From the NCBI RefSeq assembly GCF_964355755.1, contig NC_092675.1, positions 12,601,312-12,665,311 of the forward strand: 64,000 nt of DNA, in the 5' to 3' direction. The position numbers and the translations under genes are program-made. How positions within the stretch are numbered: position 1 is the first letter of the stretch; every line of letters begins with the position of its first letter. Below are positions 31,201-44,701 of the stretch, in pieces. The notes beneath the pieces were generated by a model. The model had not been told where the DNA came from. It did no database searches and worked only from the letters and a program-made list of their open reading frames with translations. This stretch comes from Antedon mediterranea (Eukaryota > Echinodermata > Crinoidea > Comatulida > Antedonidae).

Positions 31201-34200
31201 CTTGTTAACATAAAAACACCAAAGTGCTTAGAATAGCTTCAAATCACATTTGGAGACGTTTTAGACCATTTTGTGATTTACGAAAAAACTTGTTAACATA
31301 AAAACACGAAAGTGCTTTGAATAGCTTCAAATCGCATTTGGAAACGTTTTAGACCATTTTGTGATTTTCGAAAAAACTTGTTAACATAAAAACACGAAAG
31401 TGCTTAGAATCACATTATAAACCGTTTTAGACCATTTTGAGCATTTCGATAACAATTTTCACACAAAAACATCAAAGAGCACAAAATAGCTTAATATCGT
31501 ATTTAAAAATGTTTTAGACCATTTTGAGCATTTAGATAAAACTTTTTCACACAAAACACCAAAGTGCTTAGAATAGCTTCAAATCGCATTTGGAGACGTT
31601 TTAGACCATTTTGTGATTTTTGAAAAAACTTGTTAACATAAAAACACCAAAGTGCTTAGAATAGCTTCAAATCACATTTGGAGATGTTTTAGACCATTTT
31701 GTGATTTTTGAAAAAACTTGTTAACATAAAAACACGAAAGTGCTTAGAATAGCTTCAAATCACATTTGGAGACGTTTTAGACCATTTTGTGATTTTTGAA
31801 AAAACTTGTTAACATAAAAACACGAAAGTGCTTAGAATAGCTTCAAATCGCATTTGGAAACGTTTTAGACCATTTTGTGATTTTCGAAAAAGATTGTTAA
31901 CATAAAAACACCAATGTGCTTAGAATCACATTATAAACCGTTTTAGACCATTTTGAGCATTTCGATAACAATTTTCACACAAAAACATCAAAGAGCACAA
32001 AATAGCTTAATATCGTATTTAAAAACGTTTTAGACCATTTTGAGCATTTAGACAAAACTTTTTCACACAAAACACCAAAGTGCTTAGAATAGCTTCAAAT
32101 CGCATTTGGAGACGTTTTAGACCATTTTGTGCATTTCGATGAAACTTGGTTACACAAAAACATCAAAGTGCTTAAAATCACATTATAAATCGTTTTAGAC
32201 CATTTTGAGCATTTCGACAAAACTTTTTCACACAAAATATCAAAGGGCTTAGAATAGCTTCAAATCGCATTTGGAGACGTTTTAGACCATTTTGTGATTT
32301 TCGAAAAAACTTTTTAACATAAAAACACCAAAGTGCTTAGAATAGCTTCAAATCACATTTGGAGACCTTTTAGACCATTTTGTGATTTTCGAAAGAACTT
32401 GTTAACATAAAAACACGAAAGTGCTTAGAATAGCTTCAAATCGCATTTGGAAACGTTTTAGACCATTTTGTGATTTTCGAAAAAAATTGTTAACATAAAA
32501 ACACCAAAGTGCTTAGAATCACATTATAAACCGTTTTAGACCATTTTGAGCATTTCGATAACAATTTTCACACAAAAACATCAAAGAGCACAAAATAGCT
32601 TAATATCGTATTTAAAAATGTTTTAGACCATTTTGAGCATTTAGATAAAACTTTTTCACACAAAACACCAAAGTGCTTAGAATAGCTTCAAATCGCATTT
32701 GGAGACGTTTTAGACCATTTTGTGATTTTTGAAAAAACTTGTTAACATAAAAACACCAAAGTGCTTAGAATAGCTTCAAATCACATTTGGAGACGTTTTA
32801 GACCATTTTGTGATTTTCGAAAAAACTAGTTAACATAAAAACACGAAAGTGCTTAGAATAGCTTCAAATCGCATTTGGAAACGTTTTAGACCATTTTGTG
32901 ATTTTCGAAAAAACTTGTTAACATAAAAACACGAAAGTGCTTAGAATAGCTTCAAATCGCATTTGGAAACGTTTTAGACCATTTTGTGATTTTCGAAAAA
33001 AATTGTTAACATAAAAACACCAAAGTGTTTAGAATAGCTTCAAATCGCATTTGGAGACGTTTTAGACCAATTTGTGATTTTCGAAAAAACTTATCAACAT
33101 AAAAACACAAAAGGGTTTAGAATAGCTTCAAATCGCATTTGGAAACGTTTTAGACCATTTTGTGATTTTGAAAAAACTTGTTAACATAAAAACACCAAAG
33201 TGCTTAGAATAGCTTCAAATCGCATTTGGAGACGTTTTAGACCATTTTGTGATTTTCGAAAAAACTTGTTAACATAAAAACACCAAAGTGCTTAGAATAG
33301 CTTCAAATCGTATTTGGAGACGTTTTAGACCATTTTGAGATTTTCGAAAAAACTTGGTTACACAAAAACATCAAAGTGCTTAAAATCACATTATAAACCG
33401 TTTTAGACCATTTTGAGCATTTCGATAACACTTTTCACACAAAAACATCAAAGAGCACAAAATAGCTTAATATCGTATTTAAAAACGTTTTAGACCATTT
33501 TGAGCATTTCGACAAAACTTTTTCACACAAAACACCAAAGTGCTTAGAATAGCTTCAAATCGCATTTGGAGACGTTTTAGACCAATTTGTGCATTTCGAT
33601 GAAACTTGATTACACAAAAACATCAAAGTGCTTAAAATCACATCATAAACCGTTTTAGACCATTTTGAGCATTTCGATAACACTTTTCACACAAAAACAT
33701 CAAAGAGCACAAAATAGCTTAATATCGTATTTAAAAACGTTTTAGACCATTTTGAGCATTTCGACAAAACTTTTTCACACAAAACACCAAAGTGCTTAGA
33801 ATAGCTTCAAATCGCATTTGGAGACGTTTTAGACCAATTAGTGCATTTCGATGAAACTTGACTACACAAAAACATCAAAGTGCTTAAAATCACATTATAA
33901 ACCGTTTTAGACCATTTTGAGCATTTCGATAACACTTTTCACACAAAAACATCAAAGAGCACAAAATAGCTTAATATCGTATTTAAAAACGTTTTAGACC
34001 ATTTTGAGCATTTAGACAAAACTTTTTCACACAAAACACCAAAGTGCTTAGAATAGCTTCAAATCGCATTTGGAGACGTTTTAGACCATTTTGTGATTTT
34101 TGAAAAAACTTGTTAACATAAAAACACCAAAGTGCTTAGAATAGCTTCAAATCACATTTGGAGACGTTTTAGACCATTTTGTGATTTTCGAAAAAACTTG

Positions 34201-37200
34201 TTAACATAAAAACACGAAAGTGCTTAGAATAGCTTCAAATCGCATTTGGAAACGTTTTAGACCATTTTGTGATTTTCGAAAAAACTTGTTAACATAAAAA
34301 CACGAAAGTGCTTAGAATCACATTATAAACCGTTTTAGACCATTTTGAGCATTTCGATAACAATTTTCACACAAAAACATCAAAGAGCTCAAAATAGCTT
34401 AATATCGTATTTAAAAATGTTTTAGACCATTTTGAGCATTTAGATAAAACTTTTTCACACAAAACACCAAAGTGCTTAGAATAGCTTCAAATCGCATTTG
34501 GAGACGTTTTAGACCATTTTGTGATTTTTGAAAAAACTTGTTAACATAAAAACACCAAAGTGCTTAGAATAGCTTCAAATCACATTTGGAGATGTTTTAG
34601 ACCATTTTGTGATTTTTGAAAAAACTTGTTAACATAAAAACACGAAAGTGCTTAGAATAGCTTCAAATCACATTTGGAGACGTTTTAGACCATTTTGTGA
34701 TTTTTGAAAAAACTTGTTAACATAAAAACACGAAAGTGCTTAGAATAGCTTCAAAACGCATTTGGAAACGTTTTAGACCATTTTGTGATTTTCGAAAAAA
34801 ATTGTTAACATAAAAACACCAAAGTGTTTAGAATAGCTTCAAATCGCATTTGGAGACGTTTTAGACCAATTTGTGATTTTCGAAAAAACTTATCAACATA
34901 AAAACACCAAAGGGTTTAGAATAGCTTCAAATCGCATTTGGAGACGTTTTAGACCAATTTGTGATTTTCGAAAAAACTTATCAACATAAAAACACCAAAG
35001 GGTTTAGAATAGCTTCAAATCGCATTTGGAGACGTTTTAGACCATTTTGTGATTTTGAAAAACTTGTTAACATAAAAACACCAAAGTGCTTAGAATAGCT
35101 TCAAATCGCATTTGGAGACGTTTTAGACCATTTTGTGATTTTCGAAAAAACTTGTTAACATAAAAACACCAAAGTGCTTAGAATAGCTTCAAATCGTATT
35201 TGGAGACGTTTTAGACCATTTTGAGATTTTCGAAAAAACTTGGTTACACAAAAACATCAAAGTGCTTAAAATCACATTATAAACCGTTTAGACCATTTTG
35301 AACATTTCGATAACACTTTTCACACAAAAACATCAAAGAGCACAAAATAGCTTAATATCGTATTTAAAAACGTTTTAGACCATTTTGAGCATTTCGACAA
35401 AACTTTTTCACACAAAACACCAAAGTGCTTAGAATAGCTTCAAATCGCATTTGGAGACGTTTTAGACCAATTTGTGCATTTCGATGAAACTTGATTACAC
35501 AAAAACATCAACGTGCTTAAAATCACATTATAAACCGTTTTAGACCATTTTGAGCATTTCGATAACACTTTTCACACAAAAACATCAAAGAGCACAAAAT
35601 AGCTTAATATCGTATTTAAAAACGTTTTAGACCATTTTGAGCATTTAGACAAAACTTTTTCACACAAAACACCAAAGTGCTTAGAATAGCTTCAAATCGC
35701 ATTTGGAGACGTTTTAGACCATTTTGTGCATTTCGATGAAACTTGGTTACAGAAAAACATCAAAGTGCTTAAAATCACATTATAAATCGTTTTAGACCAT
35801 TTTGAGCATTTCGACAAAACTTTTTCACACAAAATATCAAAGGGCTTAGAATAGCTTCAAATCGCATTTGGAGACGTTTTAGACCATTTTGTGATTTTCG
35901 AAAAAACTTTTTAACATAAAAACACCAAAGTGCTTAGAATAGCTTCAAATCACATTTGGAGACGTTTTAGACCATTTTGTGATTTTCGAAAAAACTTGTT
36001 AACATAAAAACACGAAAGTGCTTAGAATAGCTTCAAATCGCATTTGGAAACGTTTTAGACCATTTTGTGATTTTCGAAAAAAATTGTTAACATAAAAACA
36101 CCAAAGTGCTTAGAATCACATTATAAACCGTTTTAGACCATTTTGAGCATTTCGATAACAATTTTCACACAAAAACATCAAAGAGCACAAAATAGCTTAA
36201 TATCGTATTTAAAAATGTTTTAGACCATTTTGAGCATTTAGATAAAACTTTTTCACACAAAACACCAAAGTGCTTAGAATCACATCGCATTTGGAGACGT
36301 TTTAGACCATTTTGTGATTTTTGAAAAAACTTGTTAACATAAAAACACCAAAGTGCTTAGAATAGCTTCAAATCACATTTGGAGACGTTTTAGACCAATT
36401 TGTGATTTTCGAAAAAACTTATCAACATAAAAACACAAAAGGGTTTAGAATAGCTTCAAATCGCATTTGGAAACGTTTTAGACCATTTTGTGATTTTGAA
36501 AAAACTTGTTAACATAAAAACACCAAAGTGCTTAGAATAGCTTCAAATCGCATTTGGAGACGTTTTAGACCATTTTGTGATTTTCGAAAAAACTTGTTAA
36601 CATAAAAACACCAAAGTGCTTAGAATAGCTTCAAATCGTATTTGGAGACGTTTTAGACCATTTTGAGATTTTCGAAAAAACTTGGTTACACAAAAACATC
36701 AAAGTGCTTAAAATCACATTATAAACCGTTTTAGACCATTTTGAGCATTTCGATAACACTTTTCACACAAAAACATCAAAGAGCACAAAATAGCTTAATA
36801 TCGTATTTAAAAACGTTTTAGACCATTTTGAGCATTTCGACAAAACTTTTTCACACAAAACACCAAAGTGCTTAGAATAGCTTCAAATCGCATTTGGAGA
36901 CGTTTTAGACCAATTTGTGCATTTCGATGAAACTTGATTACACAAAAACATCAAAGTGCTTAAAATCACATCATAAACCGTTTTAGACCATTTTGAGCAT
37001 TTCGATAACACTTTTCACACAAAAACATCAAAGAGCACAAAATAGCTTAATATCGTATTTAAAAACGTTTTAGACCATTTTGAGCATTTCGACAAAACTT
37101 TTTCACACAAAACACCAAAGTGCTTAGAATAGCTTCAAATCGCATTTGGAGACGTTTTAGACCAATTTGTGCATTTCGATGAAACTTGATTACACAAAAA

Positions 37201-39004
37201 CATCAAAGTGCTTAAAATCACATTATAAACCGTTTTAGACCATTTAGAGCATTTCGATAACACTTTTCACACAAAAACATCAAAGAGCACAAAATAGCTT
37301 AATATCGTATTTAAAAACGTTTTAGACCATTTTGAGCATTTAGACAAAACTTTTTCACACAAAACACCAAAGTGCTTAGAATAGCTTCAAATCGCATTTG
37401 GAGACGTTTTAGACCATTTTGTGATTTTTGAAAAAACTTGTTAACATAAAAACACCAAAGTGCTTAGAATAGCTTCAAATCACATTTGGAGACGTTTTAG
37501 ACCATTTTGTGATTTTCGAAAAAACTTGTTAACATAAAAACACGAAAGTGCTTAGAATAGCTTCAAATCGCATTTGGAAACGTTTTAGACCATTTTGTGA
37601 TTTTCGAAAAAACTTGTTAACATAAAAACACGAAAGTGCTTAGAATCACATTATAAACCGTTTTAGACCATTTTGAGCATTTCGATAACAATTTTCACAC
37701 AAAAACATCAAAGAGCTCAAAATAGCTTAATATCGTATTTAAAAATGTTTTAGACCATTTTGAGCATTTAGATAAAACTTTTTCACACAAAACACCAAAG
37801 TGCTTAGAATAGCTTCAAATCGCATTTGGAGACGTTTTAGACCATTTTGTGATTTTTGAAAAAACTTGTTAACATAAAAACACCAAAGTGCTTAGAATAG
37901 CTTCAAATCACATTTGGAGACGTTTTAGACCATTTTGTGATTTTCGAAAAAACTTGTTAACATAAAAACACGAAAGTGCTTAGAATAGCTTCAAATCGCA
38001 TTTGGAAACGTTTTAGACCATTTTGTGATTTTCGAAAAAGATTGTTAACATAAAAACACCAAAGTGCTTAGAATCACAATATAAACCGTTTTAGACCATT
38101 TTGAGCATTTCGATAACAATTTTCACACAAAAACATCAAAGAGCACAAAATAGCCTAATATCGTATTTAAAAATGTTTTAGACCATTTTGAGCATTTAGA
38201 TAAAACTTTTTCACACAAAACACCAAAGTGCTTAGAATAGCTTCAAATCGCATTTGGAGACGGTTTAGACCATTTTGTGATTTTGAAAAAACTTGTTAAC
38301 ATAAAAACACCAAAGTGCTTAGAATAGCTTCAAATCGCATTTGGAGACGTTTTAGACCATTTTGTGATTTTCGAAAAAACTTGTTAACATAAAAACACCA
38401 AAGTGCTTAGAATAGCTTCAAATCGTATTTGGAGACGTTTTAGACCATTTTGAGATTTTCGAAAAAACTTGGTTACACAAAAACATCAAAGTGCTTATAA
38501 TCACATTATAAACCGTTTTAGACCATTTTGAACATTTCGATAACACTTTTCACACAAAAACATCAAAGAGCACAAAATAGCTTAATATCGTATTTAAAAA
38601 CGTTTTAGACCATTTTGAGCATTTCGACAAAACTTTTTCACACAAAACACCAAAGTGCTTAGAATAGCTTCAAATCGCATTTGGAGACGTTTTAGACCAA
38701 TTTGTGCATTTCGATGAAACTTGATTACACAAAAACATCAACGTGCTTAAAATCACATTATAAACCGTTTTAGACCATTTTGAGCATTTCGATAACACTT
38801 TTCACACAAAAACATCAAAGAGCACAAAATAGCTTAATATCGTATTTAAAAACGTTTTAGACCATTTTGAGCATTTAGACAAAACTTTTTCACACAAAAC
38901 ACCAAAGTGCTTAGAATAGCTTCAAATCGCATTTGGAGACGTTTTAGACCATTTTGTGCATTTCGATGAAACTTGGTTACACAAAAACATCAAAGTGCTT
39001 AAAA

Positions 39005-42000
39005 TCACATTATAAATCGTTTTAGACCATTTTGAGCATTTCGACAAAACTTTTTCACACAAAATACCAAAGGGCTTAGAATAGCTTCAAATCGCATTTG
39101 GAGACGTTTTAGACCATTTTGTGATTTTCGAAAAAACTTTTTAACATAAAAACACCAAAGTGCTTAGAATAGCTTCAAATCACATTTGGAGACGTTTTAG
39201 ACCATTTTGTGATTTTCGAAAAAACTTGTTAACATAAAAACACGAAAGTGCTTAGAATAGCTTCAAATCGCATTTGGAAACGTTTTAGACCATTTTGTGA
39301 TTTTCGAAAAAAATTGTTAACATAAAAACACCAAAGTGCTTAGAATCACATTATAAACCGTTTTAGACCATTTTGAGCATTTCGATAACAATTTTCACAC
39401 AAAAACATCAAAGAGCACAAAATAGCTTAATATCGTATTTAAAAATGTTTTAGACCATTTTGAGCATTTAGATAAAACTTTTTCACACAAAACACCAAAG
39501 TGCTTAGAATAGCTTCAAATCGCATTTGGAGACGTTTTAGACCATTTTGTGATTTTTGAAAAAACTTGTTAACATAAAAACACCAAAGTGTTAGAATAGC
39601 TTCAAATCACATTTGGAGACGTTTCAGACCATTTTGTGATTTTCGAAAAAACTTGTTAACATAAAAACACGAAAGTGCTTAGAATAGCTTCAAATCGAAT
39701 TTGGAAACGTTTTTGACCATTTTGTGATTTTCGAAAAAACTTGTTAACATAAAAACACGAAAGTGCTTAGAATAGCTTCAAATCGCATTTGGAAACGTTT
39801 TAGACCATTTTGTGATTTTCGAAAAAAATTGTTAACATAAAAACACCAAAGTGTTTAGAATAGCTTCAAATCGCATTTGGAGACGTTTTAGACCAATTTG
39901 TGATTTTCGAAAAAACTTATCAACATAAAAACACCAAAGGGTTTAGAATAGCTTCAAATCGCATTTGGAGACGTTTTAGACCATTTTGTGATTTTGAAAA
40001 AACTTGTTAACATAAAAACACCAAAGTGCTTAGAATAGCTTCAAATCGCATTTGGAGACGTTTTAGACCATTTTGTGATTTTCGAAAAAACTTGTTAACA
40101 TAAAAACACCAAAGTGCTTAGAATAGCTTCAAATCGTATTTGGAGACGTTTTAGACCATTTTGAGATTTTCGAAAAAACTTGGTTACACAAAAACATCAA
40201 AGTGCTTAAAATCACATTATAAACCGTTTTAGACCATTTTGAGCATTTCGATAACACTTTTCACACAAAAACATCAAAGAGCACAAAATAGCTTAATATC
40301 GTATTTAAAAACGTTTTAGACCATTTTGAGCATTTCGACAAAACTTTTTCACACAAAACACCAAAGTGCTTAGAATAGCTTCAAATCGCATTTGGAGACG
40401 TTTTAGACCAATTTGTGCATTTCGATGAAACTTGATTACACAAAAACATCAAAGTGCTTAAAATCACATTATAAACCGTTTTAGACCATTTTGAGCATTT
40501 CGATAACACTTTTCACACAAAAACATCAAAGAGCACAAAATAGCTTAATATCGTATTTAAAAACGTTTTAGACCATTTTGAGCATTTAGACAAAACTTTT
40601 TCACACAAAACTCCAAAGTGCTTAGAATAGCTTCAAATCGCATTTGGAGACTATTTAGACCATTTTGTGATTTTCGAAAAAACTTGTTAACATAAAAACA
40701 CCAAAGTGCTTAGAATAGCGTCAAATCGTATTTGGAGACGTTTTAGACCATTTTGTGATTTTCGAAAAAACTTGTTAACATAAAAACACCAAAGTGCTTA
40801 GAATAGCTTCAAATCACATTTGGAGACGTTTTAGACCATTTTGTGATTTTCGAAAAAACTTGTTAACATAAAAACACGAAAGTGCTTACAATAGCTTCAA
40901 ATCGCATTTGGAAACGTTTTAGACCATTTTGTGATTTTCGAAAAAAATTGTTAACATAAAAACACCAAAGTGCTTAGAATCACATTATAAATCGTTTTAG
41001 ACCATTTTGAGCATTTCGACAAAACTTTTTCACACAAAATACCAAAGGGCTTAGAATAGCTTCAAATCGCATTTGGAGACGTTTTAGACCATTTTGTGAT
41101 TTTCGAAAAAACTTTTTAACATAAAAACACCAAAGTGCTTAGAATAGCTTCAAATCACATTTGGAGACGTTTTAGACCATTTTGTGATTTTCGAAAAAAC
41201 TTGTTAACATAAAAACACGAAAGTGCTTAGAATAGCTTCAAATCGCATTTGGAAACGTTTTAGACCATTTTGTGATTTTCGAAAAAAATTGTTAACATAA
41301 AAACACCAAAGTGCTTAGAATCACATTATAAACCGTTTTAGACCATTTTGAGCATTTCGATAACAATTTTCACACAAAAACATCAAAGAGCACAAAATAG
41401 CTTAATATCGTATTTAAAAATGTTTTAGACCATTTTGAGCATTTAGATAAAACTTTTTCACACAAAACACCAAAGTGCTTAGAATAGCTTCAAATCGCAT
41501 TTGGAGACGTTTTAGACCATTTTGTGATTTTTGAAAAAACTTGTTAACATAAAAACACCAAAGTGTTAGAATAGCTTCAAATCACATTTGGAGACGTTTC
41601 AGACCATTTTGTGATTTTCGAAAAAACTTGTTAACAAAAAAACACGAAAGTGCTTAGAATAGCTTCAAATCGAATTTGGAAACGTTTTAGACCATTTTGT
41701 GATTTTCGAAAAAACTTGTTAACATAAAAACACGAAAGTGCTTAGAATAGCTTCAAATCGCATTTGGAAACGTTTTAGACCATTTTGTGATTTTCGATAA
41801 AAATTGTTAACATAAAAACACCAAAGTGTTTAGAATAGCTTCAAATCGCATTTGGAGACGTTTTAGACCAATTTGTGATTTTCGAAAAAACTTATCAACA
41901 TAAAAACACCAAAGGGTTTAGAATAGCTTCAAATCGCATTTGGAGACGTTTTAGACCATTTTGTGATTTTGAAAAAACTTGTTAACATAAAAACACCAAA

Positions 42001-42412
42001 GTGCTTAGAATAGCTTCAAATCGCATTTGGAGACGTTTTAGACCATTTTGTGATTTTCGAAAAAACTTGTTAACATAAAAACACCAAAGTGCTTAGAATA
42101 GCTTCAAATCGTATTTGGAGACGTTTTAGACCATTTTGAGATTTTCGAAAAAACTTGGTTACACAAAAACATCAAAGTGCTTAAAATCACATTATAAACC
42201 GTTTTAGACCATTTTGAGCATTTCGATAACACTTTTCACACAAAAACATCAAAGAGCACAAAATAGCTTAATATCGTATTTAAAAACGTTTTAGACCATT
42301 TTGAGCATTTCGACAAAACTTTTTCACACAAAACACCAAAGTGCTTAGAATAGCTTCAAATCGCATTTGGAGACGTTTTAGACCAATTTGTGCTTTTCGA
42401 TGAAACTTGATT
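39005..42412. repeat. 1975-bp higher-order repeat, two copies
   Basis: The variants AAAATACCAAAGGGC (39061 and 41036) and CCAAAGTGTTAGAATAG plus GTTTCAGACC (39583 and 41558) recur 1975 bp apart. The matched stretch is about 1.43 kb in each copy (39005-40437 and 40980-42412). The second copy ends at a deletion junction near 42411. Confidence 0.8.
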
Positions 42413-43375
42413 TGCTTAGAATAGCTTCAAATCACATTTGGAGACGTTTTAGACCATTTTGTGATTTTCGAAAAAACTTGTTAACATAAAAACACGAAAG
42501 TGCTTAGAATCACATTATAAACCGTTTTAGACCATTTTGAGCATTTCGATAACAATTTTCACACAAAAACATCAAAGAGCACAAAATAGCTTAATATCGT
42601 ATTTAAAAATGTTTTAGACCATTTTGAGCATTTAGAAAAAACTTTTTCACACAAAACACCAAAGTGCTTAGAATAGCTTCAAATCGTATTTGGAGACGTT
42701 TTAGACCATTTTGAGATTTTCGAAAAAACTTGGTTACACAAAAATATCAAAGTGCTTAAAATCACATTATAAACCGTTTTAGACCATTTTGAGCATTTCG
42801 ATAACACTTTTCACACAAAAACATCAAAGAGCACAAAATAGCTTAATATCGTATTTAAAAACGTTTTAGACCATTTTGAGCATTTCGACAAAACTTTTTC
42901 ACACAAAACACCAAAGTGCTTAGAATAGCTTCAAATCGCATTTGGAGACGTTTTAGACCAATTTGTGCATTTCGATGAAACTTGGTTACACAAAAACATC
43001 AAAGTGCTTAAAATCACATTATAAATCGTTTTAGACCATTTTGAGCATTTCGATAACACTTTTCACACAAAAACATCAAAGAGCACAAAATAGCTTAATA
43101 TCTTATTTAAAAACGTTTTAGACCATTTTGAGCATTTAGACAAAACTTTTTCACACAAAACACCAAAGTGCTTAGAATAGCTTCAAATCGCATTTGGAGA
43201 CGTTTTAGACCATTTTGTGATTTTCAAAAAAACTTGTTAACATAAAAACACCAAAGTGCTTAGAATAGCTTCAAATCGTATTTGGAGACGTTTTAGACCA
43301 TTTTGTGATTTTCGAAAAAACTTGTAAACATAAAAACACCAAAGTGCTTAGAATAGCTTCAAATCGCATTTGGAG

Positions 43376-44701
43376 ACATTTTAGACCAATTTGTGATTTT
43401 CGAAAAAAACTTGTCAACATAAAAACACCAAAGTGTTTAGAATAGCTTCAAATCGCATTTGGAGACGTTTTAGACCAATTTGTGATTTTCGAAAAAACTT
43501 ATCAACATAAAAACACCAAAGGGTTTAGAATAGCTTCAAATCGCATTTGGAGACGTTTTAGACCATTTTGTGATTTTTGAAAAAAACTTGTTAACATAAA
43601 AACACGAAAGTGCTTAGAATAGCTTCAAATCGCATTTGGAAACGTTTTAGACCATTTTGTGATTTTCGAAAAAACTTGTTAACATAAAAACACGAAAGTG
43701 CTTAGAATAGCTTCAAATCGCATTTGGAAACGTTTTAGACCATTTTGTGATTTTCGAAAAAAATTGTTAACATAAAAACACCAAAGTGCTTAGAATAGCT
43801 TCAAATCGCATTTGGAGACATTTTAGACCAATTTGTGATTTTCGAAAAAAACTTGTCAACATAAAAACACCAAAGTGTTTAGAATAGCTTCAAATCGCAT
43901 TTGGAGACGTTTTAGACCAATTTGTGATTTTCGAAAAAACTTATCAACATAAAAACACCAAAGGGTTTAGAATAGCTTCAAATCGCATTTGGAGACGTTT
44001 TAGACCATTTTGTGATTTTTGAAAAAAACTTGTTAACATAAAAACACGAAAGTGCTTAGAATAGCTTCAAATCGCATTTGGAAACGTTTTAGACCATTTT
44101 GTGATTTTCGAAAAAACTTGTTAACATAAAAACACGAAAGTGCTTAGAATAGCTTCAAATCGCATTTGGAAACGTTTTAGACCATTTTGTGATTTTCGAA
44201 AAAAATTGTTAACATAAAAACACCAAAGTGCTTAGAATAGCTTCAAATCGCATTTGGAGACATTTTAGACCAATTTGTGATTTTCGAAAAAAACTTGTCA
44301 ACATAAAAACACCAAAGTGTTTAGAATAGCTTCAAATCGCATTTGGAGACGTTTTAGACCAATTTGTGATTTTCGAAAAAACTTATCAACATAAAAACAC
44401 CAAAGGGTTTAGAATAGCTTCAAATCGCATTTGGAGACGTTTTAGACCATTTTGTGATTTTTGAAAAAAACTTGTTAACATAAAAACACGAAAGTGCTTA
44501 GAATAGCTTCAAATCGCATTTGGAAACGTTTTAGACCATTTTGTGATTTTCGAAAAAACTTGTTAACATAAAAACACGAAAGTGCTTAGAATAGCTTCAA
44601 ATCGCATTTGGAAACGTTTTAGACCATTTTGTGATTTTCGAAAAAAATTGTTAACATAAAAACACCAAAGTGCTTAGAATAGCTTCAAATCGCATTTGGA
44701 A
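43376..44701. repeat. 442-bp higher-order repeat, three tandem copies
   Basis: GACATTTTAGACCAATTTG with the extra-A GAAAAAAACTTGTC monomer starts at 43376, 43818 and 44260, exactly 442 bp apart, and the five monomers of each unit are the same in order. The near-perfect repetition indicates a recent amplification. A fourth, partial copy begins after 44701 and then changes. Confidence 0.9.
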
